From Pseudomonas putida (GTDB taxonomy: Bacteria > Pseudomonadota > Gammaproteobacteria > Pseudomonadales > Pseudomonadaceae), in contig NZ_CP029693.1 of assembly GCF_003228315.1 (NCBI RefSeq), positions 1,054,001 through 1,118,000 on the forward strand: a stretch of DNA of 64,000 bases, written 5' to 3'. How positions within the stretch are numbered: position 1 is the stretch's first letter; the number at the start of each line of letters is the position of its first letter. The notes under the pieces are model-generated. The model was not told the DNA's origin and did no database searches. It worked only from the letters and a program-made list of their open reading frames with translations. Positions 8,642 to 17,298 of this stretch are shown here, piece after piece. The position numbers and the translations under genes are program-made.

Positions 8642-9337
8642 ATGCTTGAACTCAGACCTTTCAACTCGCTCGGTGGTGCAGACCACGGCTGGCTGAATGC
8701 CCATCACCACTTTTCGTTCGCCGAGTACTACGACCCCAAGCGCATGAACTGGGGCAACCTGCGGGTCTGGAACGATGACGTGATCGCCCCCGGCACCGGT
8801 TTCCCCCAGCACCCGCACCGGGACATGGAGATCATCACCTATGTCCGTGAAGGCGCCATCAGCCACCAGGACAACCTGGGCAACAAGGGTCGCACCGAGG
8901 CTGGTGACGTTCAGGTGATGAGTGCCGGTACCGGCATCGCCCACAGCGAATACAACCTGGAGGCGACGCCGACCAAGATCTTCCAGATCTGGATCATCCC
9001 CAATGAAACCGGACTGGCACCGTCCTGGGGCGCCAAACCCTTCCCGAAAGATGGACGCGAAGGTTTCGTGACCCTGGCCAGTGGCAAGGTCGGCGACGAC
9101 CAGAGCCTGCGCATCCGTGCCGATGCACGGCTGGTGGCGGCGAACCTCAAGGCTGGCGAAAGCGCCGAGTACCGCCTGGACAGCGGTCGTCGTGCCTACC
9201 TGGTTCCGGCGACCGGTGTCATAGAAGTCAATGGCTTGCGCGCGCAAGCTCGAGACGGTATTGCAGTGGCCGATGAGCAGGTGTTGCGGGTGACGGCGAT
9301 TGAAGACAGCGAGATCGTGCTGGTGGATCTGGCTTGA
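8642..9337 (+). CDS. Pirin family protein (YhhW/quercetinase-like bicupin)
   Basis: A 231-residue bicupin with the pirin metal ligands His57 and His59 (FPQHPHRDMEI) and His101 and Glu103 (GTGIAHSEYN), the same spacing as in known pirins. Bacterial pirins such as YhhW bind a divalent metal and some oxidise quercetin; the natural substrate is unknown. The ATG at 8642 has a strong AGGAGA upstream; the longer frame from 8477 has no support. A strong terminator follows. The 277 bases upstream show no other gene. Confidence 0.92.
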   Translation: MLELRPFNSLGGADHGWLNAHHHFSFAEYYDPKRMNWGNLRVWNDDVIAPGTGFPQHPHRDMEIITYVREGAISHQDNLGNKGRTEAGDVQVMSAGTGIAHSEYNLEATPTKIFQIWIIPNETGLAPSWGAKPFPKDGREGFVTLASGKVGDDQSLRIRADARLVAANLKAGESAEYRLDSGRRAYLVPATGVIEVNGLRAQARDGIAVADEQVLRVTAIEDSEIVLVDLA

Positions 9338-9354
9338 TCCTTTAAACACGAGGC

Positions 9355-9393
9355 AAAAAAAGGGGCGACCGTGAATGGTCGCCCCTTTTTTTT
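9355..9393 (+). terminator. Rho-independent terminator after pirin
   Basis: GGGGCGACC pairs with GGTCGCCCC around the loop GTGAAT, flanked by A and T runs, so it may work in both directions. Confidence 0.93.
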
Positions 9394-9418
9394 GAATTGT
9401 GTCGCTCATAAGACCGTC

Positions 9419-9485
9419 ATCGCGGGCAAGCCTTGCTCCCACAGGGGAATGCGTTCCACTGTGGGAGCAAGGCCTGCCCGCGACA
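9419..9485. repeat. REP pair (GTGGGAGCAAGGC type)
   Basis: TCGCGGGCAAGCCTTGCTCC on the left is followed after a short spacer by its inverse ending GCCTGCCCGCGA. Unlike most pairs here it uses the GTGGGAGC/GCCCGCGA variant and a spacer of only about 15 bases. It lies between the convergent pirin and pgm genes. Confidence 0.88.
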
Positions 9486-9495
9486 GGGCCATCAC

Positions 9496-11142
9496 TTATT
9501 TCGCCGAAATCGCGCCATCCACCAGCGTCTGAGCCTCCGCCACCAACTGCTTCAGATGTTCATCGCTGACAAAGCTTTCCGCATAGATCTTGTAGATGTC
9601 CTCGGTACCCGATGGACGCGCCGCGAACCAGCCGTTTTCGGTCATGACTTTCAGACCGCCAATGGCCTGTTCGTTGCCCGGTGCATGGCTGAGGATGCTC
9701 TGGATCGCTTCGCCCGCCAGTTCGGTCGAAGTGACCTGATCCGGCGACAATTTGCTCAGCAGCGCTTTCTGCTGCGGATTGGCCTTGGCATCGACCCGCA
9801 CCGAGAACGGTTCACCCAGTTCATCGGTCAGGGCGCGATACGCCTGGCTCGGATCACGACCGGTGCGAGCGGTCATTTCGGCCGCCAGCAGTGCCGGGAT
9901 CAGGCCATCCTTGTCGGTGCTCCAGACGCCGCCGTCCTTGCGCAGGAATGAGGCACCGGCGCTTTCTTCGCCGCCAAAGCCCAGGGAGCCGTCAAACAGG
10001 CCGTCGGCGAACCATTTGAAGCCGACCGGCACTTCGTACAGGCGACGGCCCAGGCGCTTGGCCACACGATCGATCAAACCGCTGCTGACCACGGTCTTGC
10101 CCACGGCGGCATCGGCGCGCCAGTGCGGACGGTTCTGGAACAGGTAGTCGATGGACACCGCCAGGTAGTTGTTCGGCGCCAACAGGCCGCCGGACGGCGT
10201 GACGATGCCGTGACGGTCATGGTCCGGGTCGCAGGCGAAGGCCACGTCGAAGCGCTCTTTCAGGCCGATCAGGCCCTGCATGGCGTGGGTGGACGATGGG
10301 TCCATGCGGATCTGGCCATCCCAGTCGACGGTCATGAAGCGGAAGGTCGCATCCACTTCCTTGTTCACCACGTCCAGGTCCAGGCGGTAATGCTCGGCAA
10401 TCGCCGACCAGTAGCGCACCCCTGCTCCACCCAGCGGATCGACACCCAGACGCAGCTTGGCGTTACGGATGGCGTCGAAATCGATGACGTTGATCAGGTC
10501 GGCAACGTAGGTGTTCACATAGTCGTGACGATGGGTGGTGCTGGCCTTCAGGGCCTGTTCGTAGCTGATGCGCTTGACGCCGGCCAGTTTGTTGGCGAGC
10601 AGTTCGTTGGCCTTGGCCTCGATCCACTTGGTGATGTGGGTATCGGCCGGGCCACCGTTGGTTGGGTTGTATTTGTAGCCACCGCTTTGCGGCGGATTGT
10701 GCGACGGCGTGATGACAATGCCATCCGCCAGGCCCGAGGTGCGCCCGCGGTTGTAGCAAAGGATCGCGTGGGAAACCGCCGGGGTCGGCGTGTATTCGTC
10801 GCCTTCGGCAATCATCACCGTCACGCCGTTGGCCGCCAGCACTTCCAGGGCGCTCGCGCCGGCCGGGGTCGACAATGCGTGGGTGTCGATGCCGACAAAC
10901 AGCGGCCCGTCGATACCCTGGGATTCGCGATACAGACAGATCGCCTGGCTGATCGCCAGCACGTGCCACTCGTTGAAACTCAGGTCGAAGGAGCTGCCTC
11001 GGTGCCCGGAGGTGCCGAACGCCACGCGCTGGGTCGAAATGGCGGCATCAGGCTGGCCGGTGTAATACGCCGTAACCAGTCGCGGGATGTCGACCAACAA
11101 TTCTGCCGGTGCCGGTTTACCCGCAAAAGGACTGAGTGTCAT
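9496..11142 (-). CDS. pgm: Phosphoglucomutase (alpha-D-glucose phosphate-specific)
   Basis: A 548-residue cytoplasmic enzyme of the phosphohexomutase superfamily interconverting glucose 1-phosphate and glucose 6-phosphate. The entry loop FGTSGHRGS (residues 42-50), the phosphoserine loop ITPSHNPP (Ser at about 147), the metal loop CDPDHDRHG and the substrate loop [16 protein letters not shown] are all intact, and the C-terminal phosphate loop [12 protein letters not shown] is present. Length matches the E. coli Pgm type. AGAGG stands 6 bases before the ATG. It probably supplies glucose 1-phosphate for glycogen, trehalose or surface sugar synthesis; no such genes are adjacent. Confidence 0.97.
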   Translation of the reverse strand: MTLSPFAGKPAPAELLVDIPRLVTAYYTGQPDAAISTQRVAFGTSGHRGSSFDLSFNEWHVLAISQAICLYRESQGIDGPLFVGIDTHALSTPAGASALEVLAANGVTVMIAEGDEYTPTPAVSHAILCYNRGRTSGLADGIVITPSHNPPQSGGYKYNPTNGGPADTHITKWIEAKANELLANKLAGVKRISYEQALKASTTHRHDYVNTYVADLINVIDFDAIRNAKLRLGVDPLGGAGVRYWSAIAEHYRLDLDVVNKEVDATFRFMTVDWDGQIRMDPSSTHAMQGLIGLKERFDVAFACDPDHDRHGIVTPSGGLLAPNNYLAVSIDYLFQNRPHWRADAAVGKTVVSSGLIDRVAKRLGRRLYEVPVGFKWFADGLFDGSLGFGGEESAGASFLRKDGGVWSTDKDGLIPALLAAEMTARTGRDPSQAYRALTDELGEPFSVRVDAKANPQQKALLSKLSPDQVTSTELAGEAIQSILSHAPGNEQAIGGLKVMTENGWFAARPSGTEDIYKIYAESFVSDEHLKQLVAEAQTLVDGAISAK

Positions 11143-11267
11143 GCAAAACCTCTGGAATAGAGTGGTTCAGGAGATGGAACGCAGTTTACTGGCAGTTTGA
11201 CCATCGCGCGACGTTATAGATCCCGGCATTGCCCCGGCGCACTGTTATAAATCTGCAGCAATCCCGT

Positions 11268-12668
11268 TCAGTCGATCGCCTCCCTCCGCAAGGCGTCGCC
11301 CAACAGGCTCAGCGCAGTCACAAGGTCATGCTCACTGCCAACATTGTGACTCAGGCGCAAATGCTGGGTGTGCAAGCCCTGGAGACTGAACAGTTCACCG
11401 GGGGCGATCACCACCTGCTCATTGAGCAGGCGTTCAAATACCTGGCGCACATCGACCCGCCGCGACGAACGCAGCCAGATCGTTGCCCCTCCTTGCGGCT
11501 CGACGAACTGCAGGGTCTCGCCCATCCGCTCCTGCAACAAGTGGGTCATCCGGGTCTTGCTCTCCTTGAGCCTGCGCCGCAGCAATTGCAAGTGCTGATC
11601 GATACGGCCATTGCTGTACAGACGAGCAATGGCTTTTTGGCGAATCGAAGACAGGCGAAACGCTCGCAGCAGGAAATGTCGCTGCCATTCGCCGCTCAGC
11701 TGACGGGAAAGCAAATAGCCATAGGGCGCCTCTGGCCCGATGATCTTTTCGAATGTGGAAAAAATCATCAGCCTCTGCGGGGCCAGCAGGTCGCGAAAAC
11801 GCACGCCGGGCGCCTCGAACCCCAACTCCGTGTAACAGTCGTTTTCCAGCACCCAGCACTCATGACGCTCCAGCAATTGCGCAACAGCTTGGCGGTCCTC
11901 ATCCGGCGCCTGGCTGCCGCGAGGCATATTCAAGCCCGAAGACACCATGACCAGGCGCACCGGCTCGGTTTCCAGCAGGTGCTTGAGTCGATCGTGATGC
12001 AGCTTGCCATTGGCCTGCAGGGGCCATTCGATCACCCGCACGCCCGCCCCCTGGAAGAGTCGCAGAATCACCCAGTCGCAAGGCGATTCGACCACCACAA
12101 CGGCATCCTTGAGGCCCAGCACGGCAATCAGAATCTCCAGCACCCCACGAAGATCAGCGCCTATGTAGACATCATCAGCGTGCCAGCAACGCACGGGGGA
12201 TGTGGTGTAGCGCGCCGCCAACGCCATGCGCAGCTCAAGTTCGCCGCAGGGTTGCGAATTCGGTTGTGGCTGGCGCGGGTACTGACGCAGCAGTTCTCTT
12301 TCCTGCAACAACAACGGGCTGTCGATCGACTGCAAGAGCGCCGGTTCATCGCTGCAAAGGACCAGCATGCCCGGGCGTCGGGCATTGACGTAGACGCTTT
12401 CAAGCAAGTCATTGCCCTGGTAGAGCACATTGATGGCGGGTGCGGGCAGCGCGTAATAGCCGGACTTGGCCACCGAGTACACCCGCCCCTCTTTCTCCAG
12501 CAGCGAATAGGCGTACTGAATGGTCGAGATCGAGACGTTCAGGCGTTCGGCCAAGTGGCGCAATGACGGCAGGCGAACGTGCAAGTCGCTGGCGCTTTCA
12601 TCGATGATGCTGGTCAGGTAGCGATAAACCGCCTGGTAGGCAAAAACGGATTCACGGGGCTCTTTCAT
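11268..12668 (-). CDS. MocR-type regulator: GntR HTH fused to class I aminotransferase-like domain
   Basis: A 466-residue protein. Residues 1-75 form a GntR winged helix (LPSLRHLAERLNVSISTIQYAYSLLEKEGRVYSV). The rest is an aminotransferase fold with an equivalent of the PLP lysine at about Lys308 (FSTFEKIIGPEAPYGYLL) and an Asp at about 277 (LENDCY). MocR proteins use bound PLP as a sensor and do not usually catalyse transamination. The segment that normally reads 'HQYPTG' is SSGLNMPRG here, so the pocket is atypical. It lies near the unrecognised 490-residue gene, in the same direction with a gap of only 67 bases, and may be co-transcribed with it or regulate it. Confidence 0.86.
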   Translation of the reverse strand: MKEPRESVFAYQAVYRYLTSIIDESASDLHVRLPSLRHLAERLNVSISTIQYAYSLLEKEGRVYSVAKSGYYALPAPAINVLYQGNDLLESVYVNARRPGMLVLCSDEPALLQSIDSPLLLQERELLRQYPRQPQPNSQPCGELELRMALAARYTTSPVRCWHADDVYIGADLRGVLEILIAVLGLKDAVVVVESPCDWVILRLFQGAGVRVIEWPLQANGKLHHDRLKHLLETEPVRLVMVSSGLNMPRGSQAPDEDRQAVAQLLERHECWVLENDCYTELGFEAPGVRFRDLLAPQRLMIFSTFEKIIGPEAPYGYLLSRQLSGEWQRHFLLRAFRLSSIRQKAIARLYSNGRIDQHLQLLRRRLKESKTRMTHLLQERMGETLQFVEPQGGATIWLRSSRRVDVRQVFERLLNEQVVIAPGELFSLQGLHTQHLRLSHNVGSEHDLVTALSLLGDALRREAID

Positions 12669-12735
12669 GGGATCGGGCCACAGGTGCGAGGTTGTTTGTC
12701 ACGCGGCCTCAAGATTCCTGTCAAACCACCCACGT

Positions 12736-14208
12736 TCAACGACCCGCTGACCGCTCGCCCACCTGGGACGCGTCTTCACCGGTTTCCTCATCGTGATCAC
12801 CACCCGTGGATTCGACAGCCCCGATTTCCAGGGTCGACAGTGGCGCCATGCGATAGAGCTTGCCAATGAGACTGACCGACAGCCCGCTGACATCCACCAG
12901 CCATTGCATGATCTGATCCACGACCGGGTGTCCCTGCATTGCCCGATGCAACTCCGGCAAGGCCACCAGCATGCCCGGATGGCACTGGCGCAGAAAGCGT
13001 TCAAGCAGCGCCGCCTTGTTGCCAAAGGGCGCAAACAGCATGCAGACCAATTGCGCCTCGCTCAGGCCGAGGCTGCTTTGCGCCTCGGTCGTCGCGCGGG
13101 CACGCAACTCCGCCAGCGTCAATGGGTCGCCAAGCACCTCCATCGCCTGTTCGCACAGGCGTTCTGGCAATTGATTGCGGCGCATCATGATCAAGGCCCG
13201 TTGCAGGTAATGCGCAATGCCCGATTCGTAGGTGCCTCCCTGCACGAAACAGGCTTGCAACCCGCGCACGTGCGCCGACACCGCCAACCCCACGTAATCG
13301 TTGTCACTGAGCTGTGCCGATAACTCGTCGGACTTGAACCCGAGGAACTCGGTGAGCAGGGGCCAGCGCTCTTCTCTGTTGCCGACCAGCATGTCGTGGA
13401 TGTCGATAACCGTCGCGCGGCGGCAGATTTCAAATTGATCGAGTGGGCGCCACGGCTGTTCGTCTTCGCTGTAAAAGCGCTGGTAGCCCTGGTTGCCCAA
13501 CTCGTCCAGCAGCGGAAACAGTCCCGCACTGTCGGGCTCATGGAGATTCGAGCAGTGCAGTTCGGCCTTGATTGCTGCCCGTCGCAAACCCTCGATGAAG
13601 TGTTTGCGCCGACGCGATGAGTCACTACTGATCAAGGCATCGACGCCATGGTTCCAGCGGGAGATTTGCGCGTAAAACTCACCGCTGGCCAGATAGATGT
13701 CGTCCCACAGATCAAGCGACCCGTCCCACACTCGGCGATGCCCCAGCATCAACAGATTGGTGCGATTGATTGCGCGCCCGGCCGGGGAAATCGGCGCGGC
13801 ACGGTCGAACGCCAGCACCTCGCGGTTATCGACCATCAGCACCTCGACCCGTGGATCGTCATACAGGAACAAGGCGTTATTGGTGCGATGGATGTTTTCC
13901 AGGGCAATCGGGTTGCAATCATTGAGACGCAGGCTCGCCACCCGCAACCGGAAGGTTTTCGGCGACCGGCTGGCGATCGTCAGTTGCGCGGCTCGCAATA
14001 ACGCCAAGGTGTAGCAGCTATCACGGGTTCCTGAATGAATAGCCAATACCTTGAACTCACCGATCCGCTCCATACCGCCGGCGGCAACCCCCAGGCGCTG
14101 GATCAGCAATTGCAAGGCTGTTCGCTCGGCGCGGGAAAAAAAACTCAACAGTCTTTGCAGTATTTGCTGATAGACATAGTTCATGGCTTGGTCATGGATA
14201 TTGGTCAT
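12736..14208 (-). CDS. Hypothetical 490-residue protein
   Basis: I do not recognise this family. The protein has no signal peptide and no membrane segment. It reads as a mixed alpha/beta soluble protein, with HSGTRDSCYTLALLRAAQLTIAS near residue 58, DDPRVEVLMVDNREVLAFDRAAP near 118 and a helical C-terminal half (YLQRALIMMRRNQLP, LLERFLRQCHPGMLVALPELHRAMQ). The tail is acidic and disordered. The N-terminal half, with an RxxN-type WNHGVDALISSDSSRRRKHFIEGL segment, is vaguely like phospholipase-D-like or helix-rich DUFs but shows no HKD motif. The ATG at 14208 has AGGT 8 bases upstream. Codon use is like the neighbours, so it is a real gene. Confidence 0.8.
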   Translation of the reverse strand: MTNIHDQAMNYVYQQILQRLLSFFSRAERTALQLLIQRLGVAAGGMERIGEFKVLAIHSGTRDSCYTLALLRAAQLTIASRSPKTFRLRVASLRLNDCNPIALENIHRTNNALFLYDDPRVEVLMVDNREVLAFDRAAPISPAGRAINRTNLLMLGHRRVWDGSLDLWDDIYLASGEFYAQISRWNHGVDALISSDSSRRRKHFIEGLRRAAIKAELHCSNLHEPDSAGLFPLLDELGNQGYQRFYSEDEQPWRPLDQFEICRRATVIDIHDMLVGNREERWPLLTEFLGFKSDELSAQLSDNDYVGLAVSAHVRGLQACFVQGGTYESGIAHYLQRALIMMRRNQLPERLCEQAMEVLGDPLTLAELRARATTEAQSSLGLSEAQLVCMLFAPFGNKAALLERFLRQCHPGMLVALPELHRAMQGHPVVDQIMQWLVDVSGLSVSLIGKLYRMAPLSTLEIGAVESTGGDHDEETGEDASQVGERSAGR

Positions 14209-14329
14209 CGTTATTTACCTGATACTCGTAAGTTGAATCTAGTGCAGACAGCCGCACGCACGGCGCAGGGAATAGTCAGTGAGTGAAGTTGGCGACAGGC
14301 TTTATTACCAAATGCTAACACTTAAGTTT

Positions 14330-14587
14330 TCAGATCAGCATTGATGAGGTGGCGCCCCTTTCAGCACCTTGCGCACACGCGTGACACCGTAAGACCACGG
14401 GTTTAAAGGACATTTGTGTTTGCGCGCAACATCCTAGGAAATGTCTTACAGAGTCCCACGGACGATGAATACAGGAAATAAAGAAAGAAGTTGCAGACGA
14501 TTGTTCTACAACAGCAAAGAAGTGCGCTGCCTTCTGAATAGACAGCGGTGTAGCGCAATGAAAAGTATCGAATAGATACCCAGCCAT
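14330..14587 (-). CDS. Possible small protein, 85 residues, unknown
   Basis: An ATG at 14587 is preceded by AAGGA 8 bases away, the best ribosome site in this gap. The product begins MAGYLFDTFHCATPLSIQKA and is rich in Cys, Ser and Phe, with a hydrophobic patch near residue 35. I know no family for it. An overlapping frame from 14594 is a less likely alternative. The exact palindrome about 80 bases upstream could be an operator for it. It may be non-coding. Confidence 0.35.
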   Translation of the reverse strand: MAGYLFDTFHCATPLSIQKAAHFFAVVEQSSATSFFISCIHRPWDSVRHFLGCCAQTQMSFKPVVLRCHACAQGAERGATSSMLI

Positions 14588-14669
14588 GACTCATTCCTTG
14601 AGATGAAAGTAATCATTCAATTATCAGGGCTTAGTTACTGATTAGAAGCTACAGATCCAGAGCAAAAAC

Positions 14670-14688
14670 CAGTTCAGTTGCTGAACTG
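14670..14688. promoter_or_regulatory. Exact palindrome, possible operator
   Basis: CAGTTCAG and CTGAACTG are perfect inverted 8-mers around TTG. The site lies between the mexS terminator and the possible small reverse-strand gene. Its size and symmetry fit a dimeric repressor site, but the binder is unknown. Confidence 0.4.
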
Positions 14689-14738
14689 TTCCGTCAATCA
14701 GTCAACGGGCGTTGGCTTTTAAAAGGTGCATAAAGCAA

Positions 14739-14764
14739 AAGAGTCCGTGGGGGCACGGACTCTT
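14739..14764 (-). terminator. Rho-independent terminator of mexS
   Basis: AAGAGTCCGTG and CACGGACTCTT form a perfect 11-bp stem with a 4-base loop. On the reverse strand it is followed by TTTGCTTTA and starts 11 bases after the mexS stop. Confidence 0.88.
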
Positions 14765-14774
14765 CGGGGAGGGA

Positions 14775-15797
14775 TCAGGCCGGTTCAACCTGCAGCGCGA
14801 CCCTTTCGCGGCAAGGGCATTCACCCATGTAGCGATGCGCTTCGACAAACTCGGTAAACGGGAAGACCCGGGTCTCGAGCGGCAGCAGAACGCGATCGGC
14901 GGTCAGCTGGTTGATGTCACGCAAGGCGCGTTGCAGGGCGACTTTGTCCTGGATGATGCCCAGTTCCGGTTTGCCGGTGAAGTTACCGATGCAATGCACG
15001 AAAAACTGGATGTTCTTCTGGAACGCCGCGCAGGCCGGGAATGGTGTCTGGTTGCCGCCTTGCAGGCCGTACAGAACCAGGCTGCCACGCGGAGCCAGCA
15101 CATCACCGAGCAGTGACATCTGCGGGCCACCCAAGCCATCGAACACCACGTTCACGCCACGGTTTTCGGTGATCTTGTTGACCCGCATCAGCAGGTCTTC
15201 TTCCTCGGTCACGATGACTTTCTCGGCACCCAGCGCCAGCAGATATTCACGCTCTTGCGCCGACTTGGTAGCGGCTATCACCCGCACACCCAGCGCCTTG
15301 CCCAGTTGCACGAAGGATGGACCGGAGCAATGGCTGGCATCGGTGACCAGGGCGAAGTCGCCGGGTTTGACCCGCGCCAGATCGGCGTAGGCAAAATAGG
15401 CAACCAGCAGCGGCGTGTAATGGACAGCCGCCTGGATCGGGGTGAGTACGTCCGGATATCGGGTCAAGGACGAGCGTGGCAGCACGATCTGCTCGCCGTA
15501 GACCGGGTAATCGTTCGGGCTTTCGGCCGGGAAACTGGCGACCTTGTCGCCCACGGCCAGGTCATCGACACCTTCACCGACTGCGGTCACGATCCCGGCC
15601 ATTTCCTGGCCAAGGCCCGAAGGCAGACGAGCGTGGGACGACGCCAGATTCTGACGCCAGAGAATGTCGTACCAGCTGATACCAATGGCTTCGACTCGCA
15701 CCTGCACTTCGCCGGGTGCAGGCAGAGCCGCCGCATGCTCTTCGCATTTGAGCACCTCGGCTGAACCAAACTTGTGAAAACGAATAGTGCGGGACAT
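14775..15797 (-). CDS. mexS: MexS-type zinc-free quinone oxidoreductase/alcohol dehydrogenase family protein
   Basis: A 340-residue medium-chain dehydrogenase/reductase with the GroES-like N-terminus (TIRFHKFGSAEVLKCEE...PGEVQVRVEAIGISWYDILWRQ) and a nucleotide-binding region (FALVTDASHCSGPSFVQLGKALGVRVIAATKS). It lacks the cysteine lobe of structural-zinc enzymes. Its place, divergent from mexT and next to mexEF-oprN, is that of P. aeruginosa mexS (qrh), whose loss activates MexT, apparently through build-up of reactive electrophiles. The ATG at 15797 has GCGAGG 6 bases upstream; five extra residues from 15812 are unlikely. A MexT-box-like site lies 78 bases upstream. Confidence 0.93.
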   Translation of the reverse strand: MSRTIRFHKFGSAEVLKCEEHAAALPAPGEVQVRVEAIGISWYDILWRQNLASSHARLPSGLGQEMAGIVTAVGEGVDDLAVGDKVASFPAESPNDYPVYGEQIVLPRSSLTRYPDVLTPIQAAVHYTPLLVAYFAYADLARVKPGDFALVTDASHCSGPSFVQLGKALGVRVIAATKSAQEREYLLALGAEKVIVTEEEDLLMRVNKITENRGVNVVFDGLGGPQMSLLGDVLAPRGSLVLYGLQGGNQTPFPACAAFQKNIQFFVHCIGNFTGKPELGIIQDKVALQRALRDINQLTADRVLLPLETRVFPFTEFVEAHRYMGECPCRERVALQVEPA

Positions 15798-15874
15798 CGC
15801 AAACCTCGCCAAATGAACCTCTAATGCCCTGAACTCTAGCTGGGCTTTCGACCCAACACTATCAGTGGCTATTA

Positions 15875-15898
15875 ATAGTCGACATGCCTGTCATTGAT
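15875..15898 (-). promoter_or_regulatory. Putative MexT box upstream of mexS
   Basis: Read on the reverse strand this is ATCA-ATGAC-AGGCAT-GTCG-ACTAT. It matches 11 of the 15 fixed positions of the published MexT consensus as I recall it (ATCA-N5-GTCGAT-N4-ACYAT), including all of ATCA and ACYAT. It ends 78 bases before the mexS ATG. It could also act on divergent mexT. Confidence 0.6.
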
Positions 15899-16078
15899 TC
15901 CGCAGCTGCGGGGAACGTCGTCCAATGCCGTTCAATCGTGTAAGAAATCTGACCAGCCCTTGCAGGAAAATCTCAATTTATCGGTGCAGAGTACCAGCCT
16001 TTGCCCGTAATATTCCTGCTGGCCATTGTTCTCATATGGCCGCTCACGTCAAGTTTGCTGACTCTGCCAGGACTCCAG

Positions 16079-16996
16079 ATGAATCGTAATGACCTGCGTC
16101 GTGTCGACCTGAACCTGTTGATCGTATTCGAAACCCTGATGCACGAACGCAGCGTGACCCGCGCTGCAGAGAAGCTGTTCCTCGGTCAACCGGCCATCAG
16201 TGCGGCGCTTTCGCGTCTGCGCGGGTTGTTCGATGATCCATTGTTTGTCCGTACCGGCCGCAGCATGGAACCTTCCGCGCGGGCCGTGGAAATCTTCGCC
16301 CTGCTCTCTCCGGCGCTGGATTCGATCTCCACCGCCGTCAGCCGGGCGGCCGACTTCGACCCCGCCACCAGCAACGCAGTGTTCCGCATCGGGCTGTCGG
16401 ACGACGTCGAGTTCGCCCTGCTGCCGATGCTGCTCAAGCGCCTGCGTGCCGAATCGCCGGGGATCGTGCTGGTGGTGCGGCGGGTCAACTACATCCTGAT
16501 GCCGGCGTTACTGGCCTCGGGTGAGATCTCCATCGGCGTCAGCTACACCACCGACTTGCCGGCGAACGCCAAGCGCAAAGTGCTGCGCCGCAGCTCGCCA
16601 AAACTGCTGCGCGCCGACTCGGTGCCCGGCCCCCTGAGCCTCGACGACTTCTGCGCGCGCCCCCACGCGCTGGTGTCCTTCGCCGGCGACCTCAGTGGCT
16701 TTATAGATGAAGAGCTGGAAAAGCTCGGACGCAAACGCCACGTGGTCCTCGCCGTTCCGCAATTCAACGGCCTGAGCACCCTCCTCTCCGGCACCGACAT
16801 CGTCGCCACCGTACCGGACTACACCGCCGATGCGTTGACGGCCGCCGGTGGTGTGCGTGCTGAAGACCCACCGCTGCCGGTGCGCAGTTTCGAGCTGCAC
16901 ATGGCCTGGCGCGGATCCCAGGACAACGATCCGGGGGAGCGTTGGTTGCGCTCGCGGATTCAGATGTTCTTCGGGGATCCGGATAGCCTTGGTTAA
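16079..16996 (+). CDS. mexT: LysR-family regulator MexT
   Basis: A 305-residue LysR protein, nearly the length of active P. aeruginosa MexT and close to it in recalled sequence throughout (MNRNDLRRVDLNLLIVFETL, RAAEKLFLGQPAISAALSRLRGLFDDPLFVRTGRSMEP, VVRRVNYILMPALLASGEISIGVSY, DNDPGERWLRSRI). The winged helix occupies residues 1-65 and the effector-binding domain about 95-300. MexT activates mexEF-oprN and mexS. The reading frame is intact across the LGQPAIS codons, where PAO1-type strains carry an inactivating 8-base duplication. An in-frame extension upstream to 16001 is hydrophobic and not family-like, so the ATG at 16079 is used. Confidence 0.95.
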   Translation: MNRNDLRRVDLNLLIVFETLMHERSVTRAAEKLFLGQPAISAALSRLRGLFDDPLFVRTGRSMEPSARAVEIFALLSPALDSISTAVSRAADFDPATSNAVFRIGLSDDVEFALLPMLLKRLRAESPGIVLVVRRVNYILMPALLASGEISIGVSYTTDLPANAKRKVLRRSSPKLLRADSVPGPLSLDDFCARPHALVSFAGDLSGFIDEELEKLGRKRHVVLAVPQFNGLSTLLSGTDIVATVPDYTADALTAAGGVRAEDPPLPVRSFELHMAWRGSQDNDPGERWLRSRIQMFFGDPDSLG

Positions 16997-17002
16997 TCGC
17001 AA

Positions 17003-17106
17003 CCTGTAGGAGCGAGCCTGCTCGCGATGGTCGTCAACGAGAATGCTGGCTGCCTGAATGCCCGCGGTGCCTGGACCTCCATCGCGAGCAGGCTCGCTCC
17101 TACAGG
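17003..17106. repeat. REP pair between mexT and mexE
   Basis: CTGTAGGAGCGAGCCTGCTC and its inverse enclose a spacer of about 55 bases. It separates mexT from the mexE promoter region. Confidence 0.92.
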
Positions 17107-17198
17107 GGATTTGTGTATTTTCAGAAAGAGTGAATTACCTCAAACCCATTGATCGCCCCCAGTCAAAAGGCGCAGTCTAGAGAGCTGCCCCCGCGCTC

Positions 17199-17224
17199 CT
17201 ATCATTCCGAATGATAGTTACCTT
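17199..17224 (+). promoter_or_regulatory. Putative MexT (nod-type) box upstream of mexE
   Basis: The perfect palindrome CTATCATTC-C-GAATGATAG at 17199-17217 contains the ATC-N9-GAT nod-box pattern used by NodD-like LysR proteins. Extending to 17224, ATCA-TTCCG-AATGAT-AGTT-ACCTT matches 11 of 15 fixed positions of the recalled MexT consensus. It ends 75 bases before the mexE ATG, almost the same distance as the site before mexS. Confidence 0.7.
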
Positions 17225-17298
17225 CGCCCCATTCGATTCGTGCGATATCCGCCCGCCCAGCATCATTCGCCCATCTCAATACATTGGCGGATGCATCC

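Larger units (their letters stand above)
14209..14774. other. 566-base gap between an unknown gene and mexS
   Basis: This stretch is less GC-rich than its surroundings. It holds a possible short reverse-strand gene (14330-14587), an exact palindrome (14670-14688) and the mexS terminator (14739-14764), all listed separately. No RNA gene was recognised. Confidence 0.6.
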
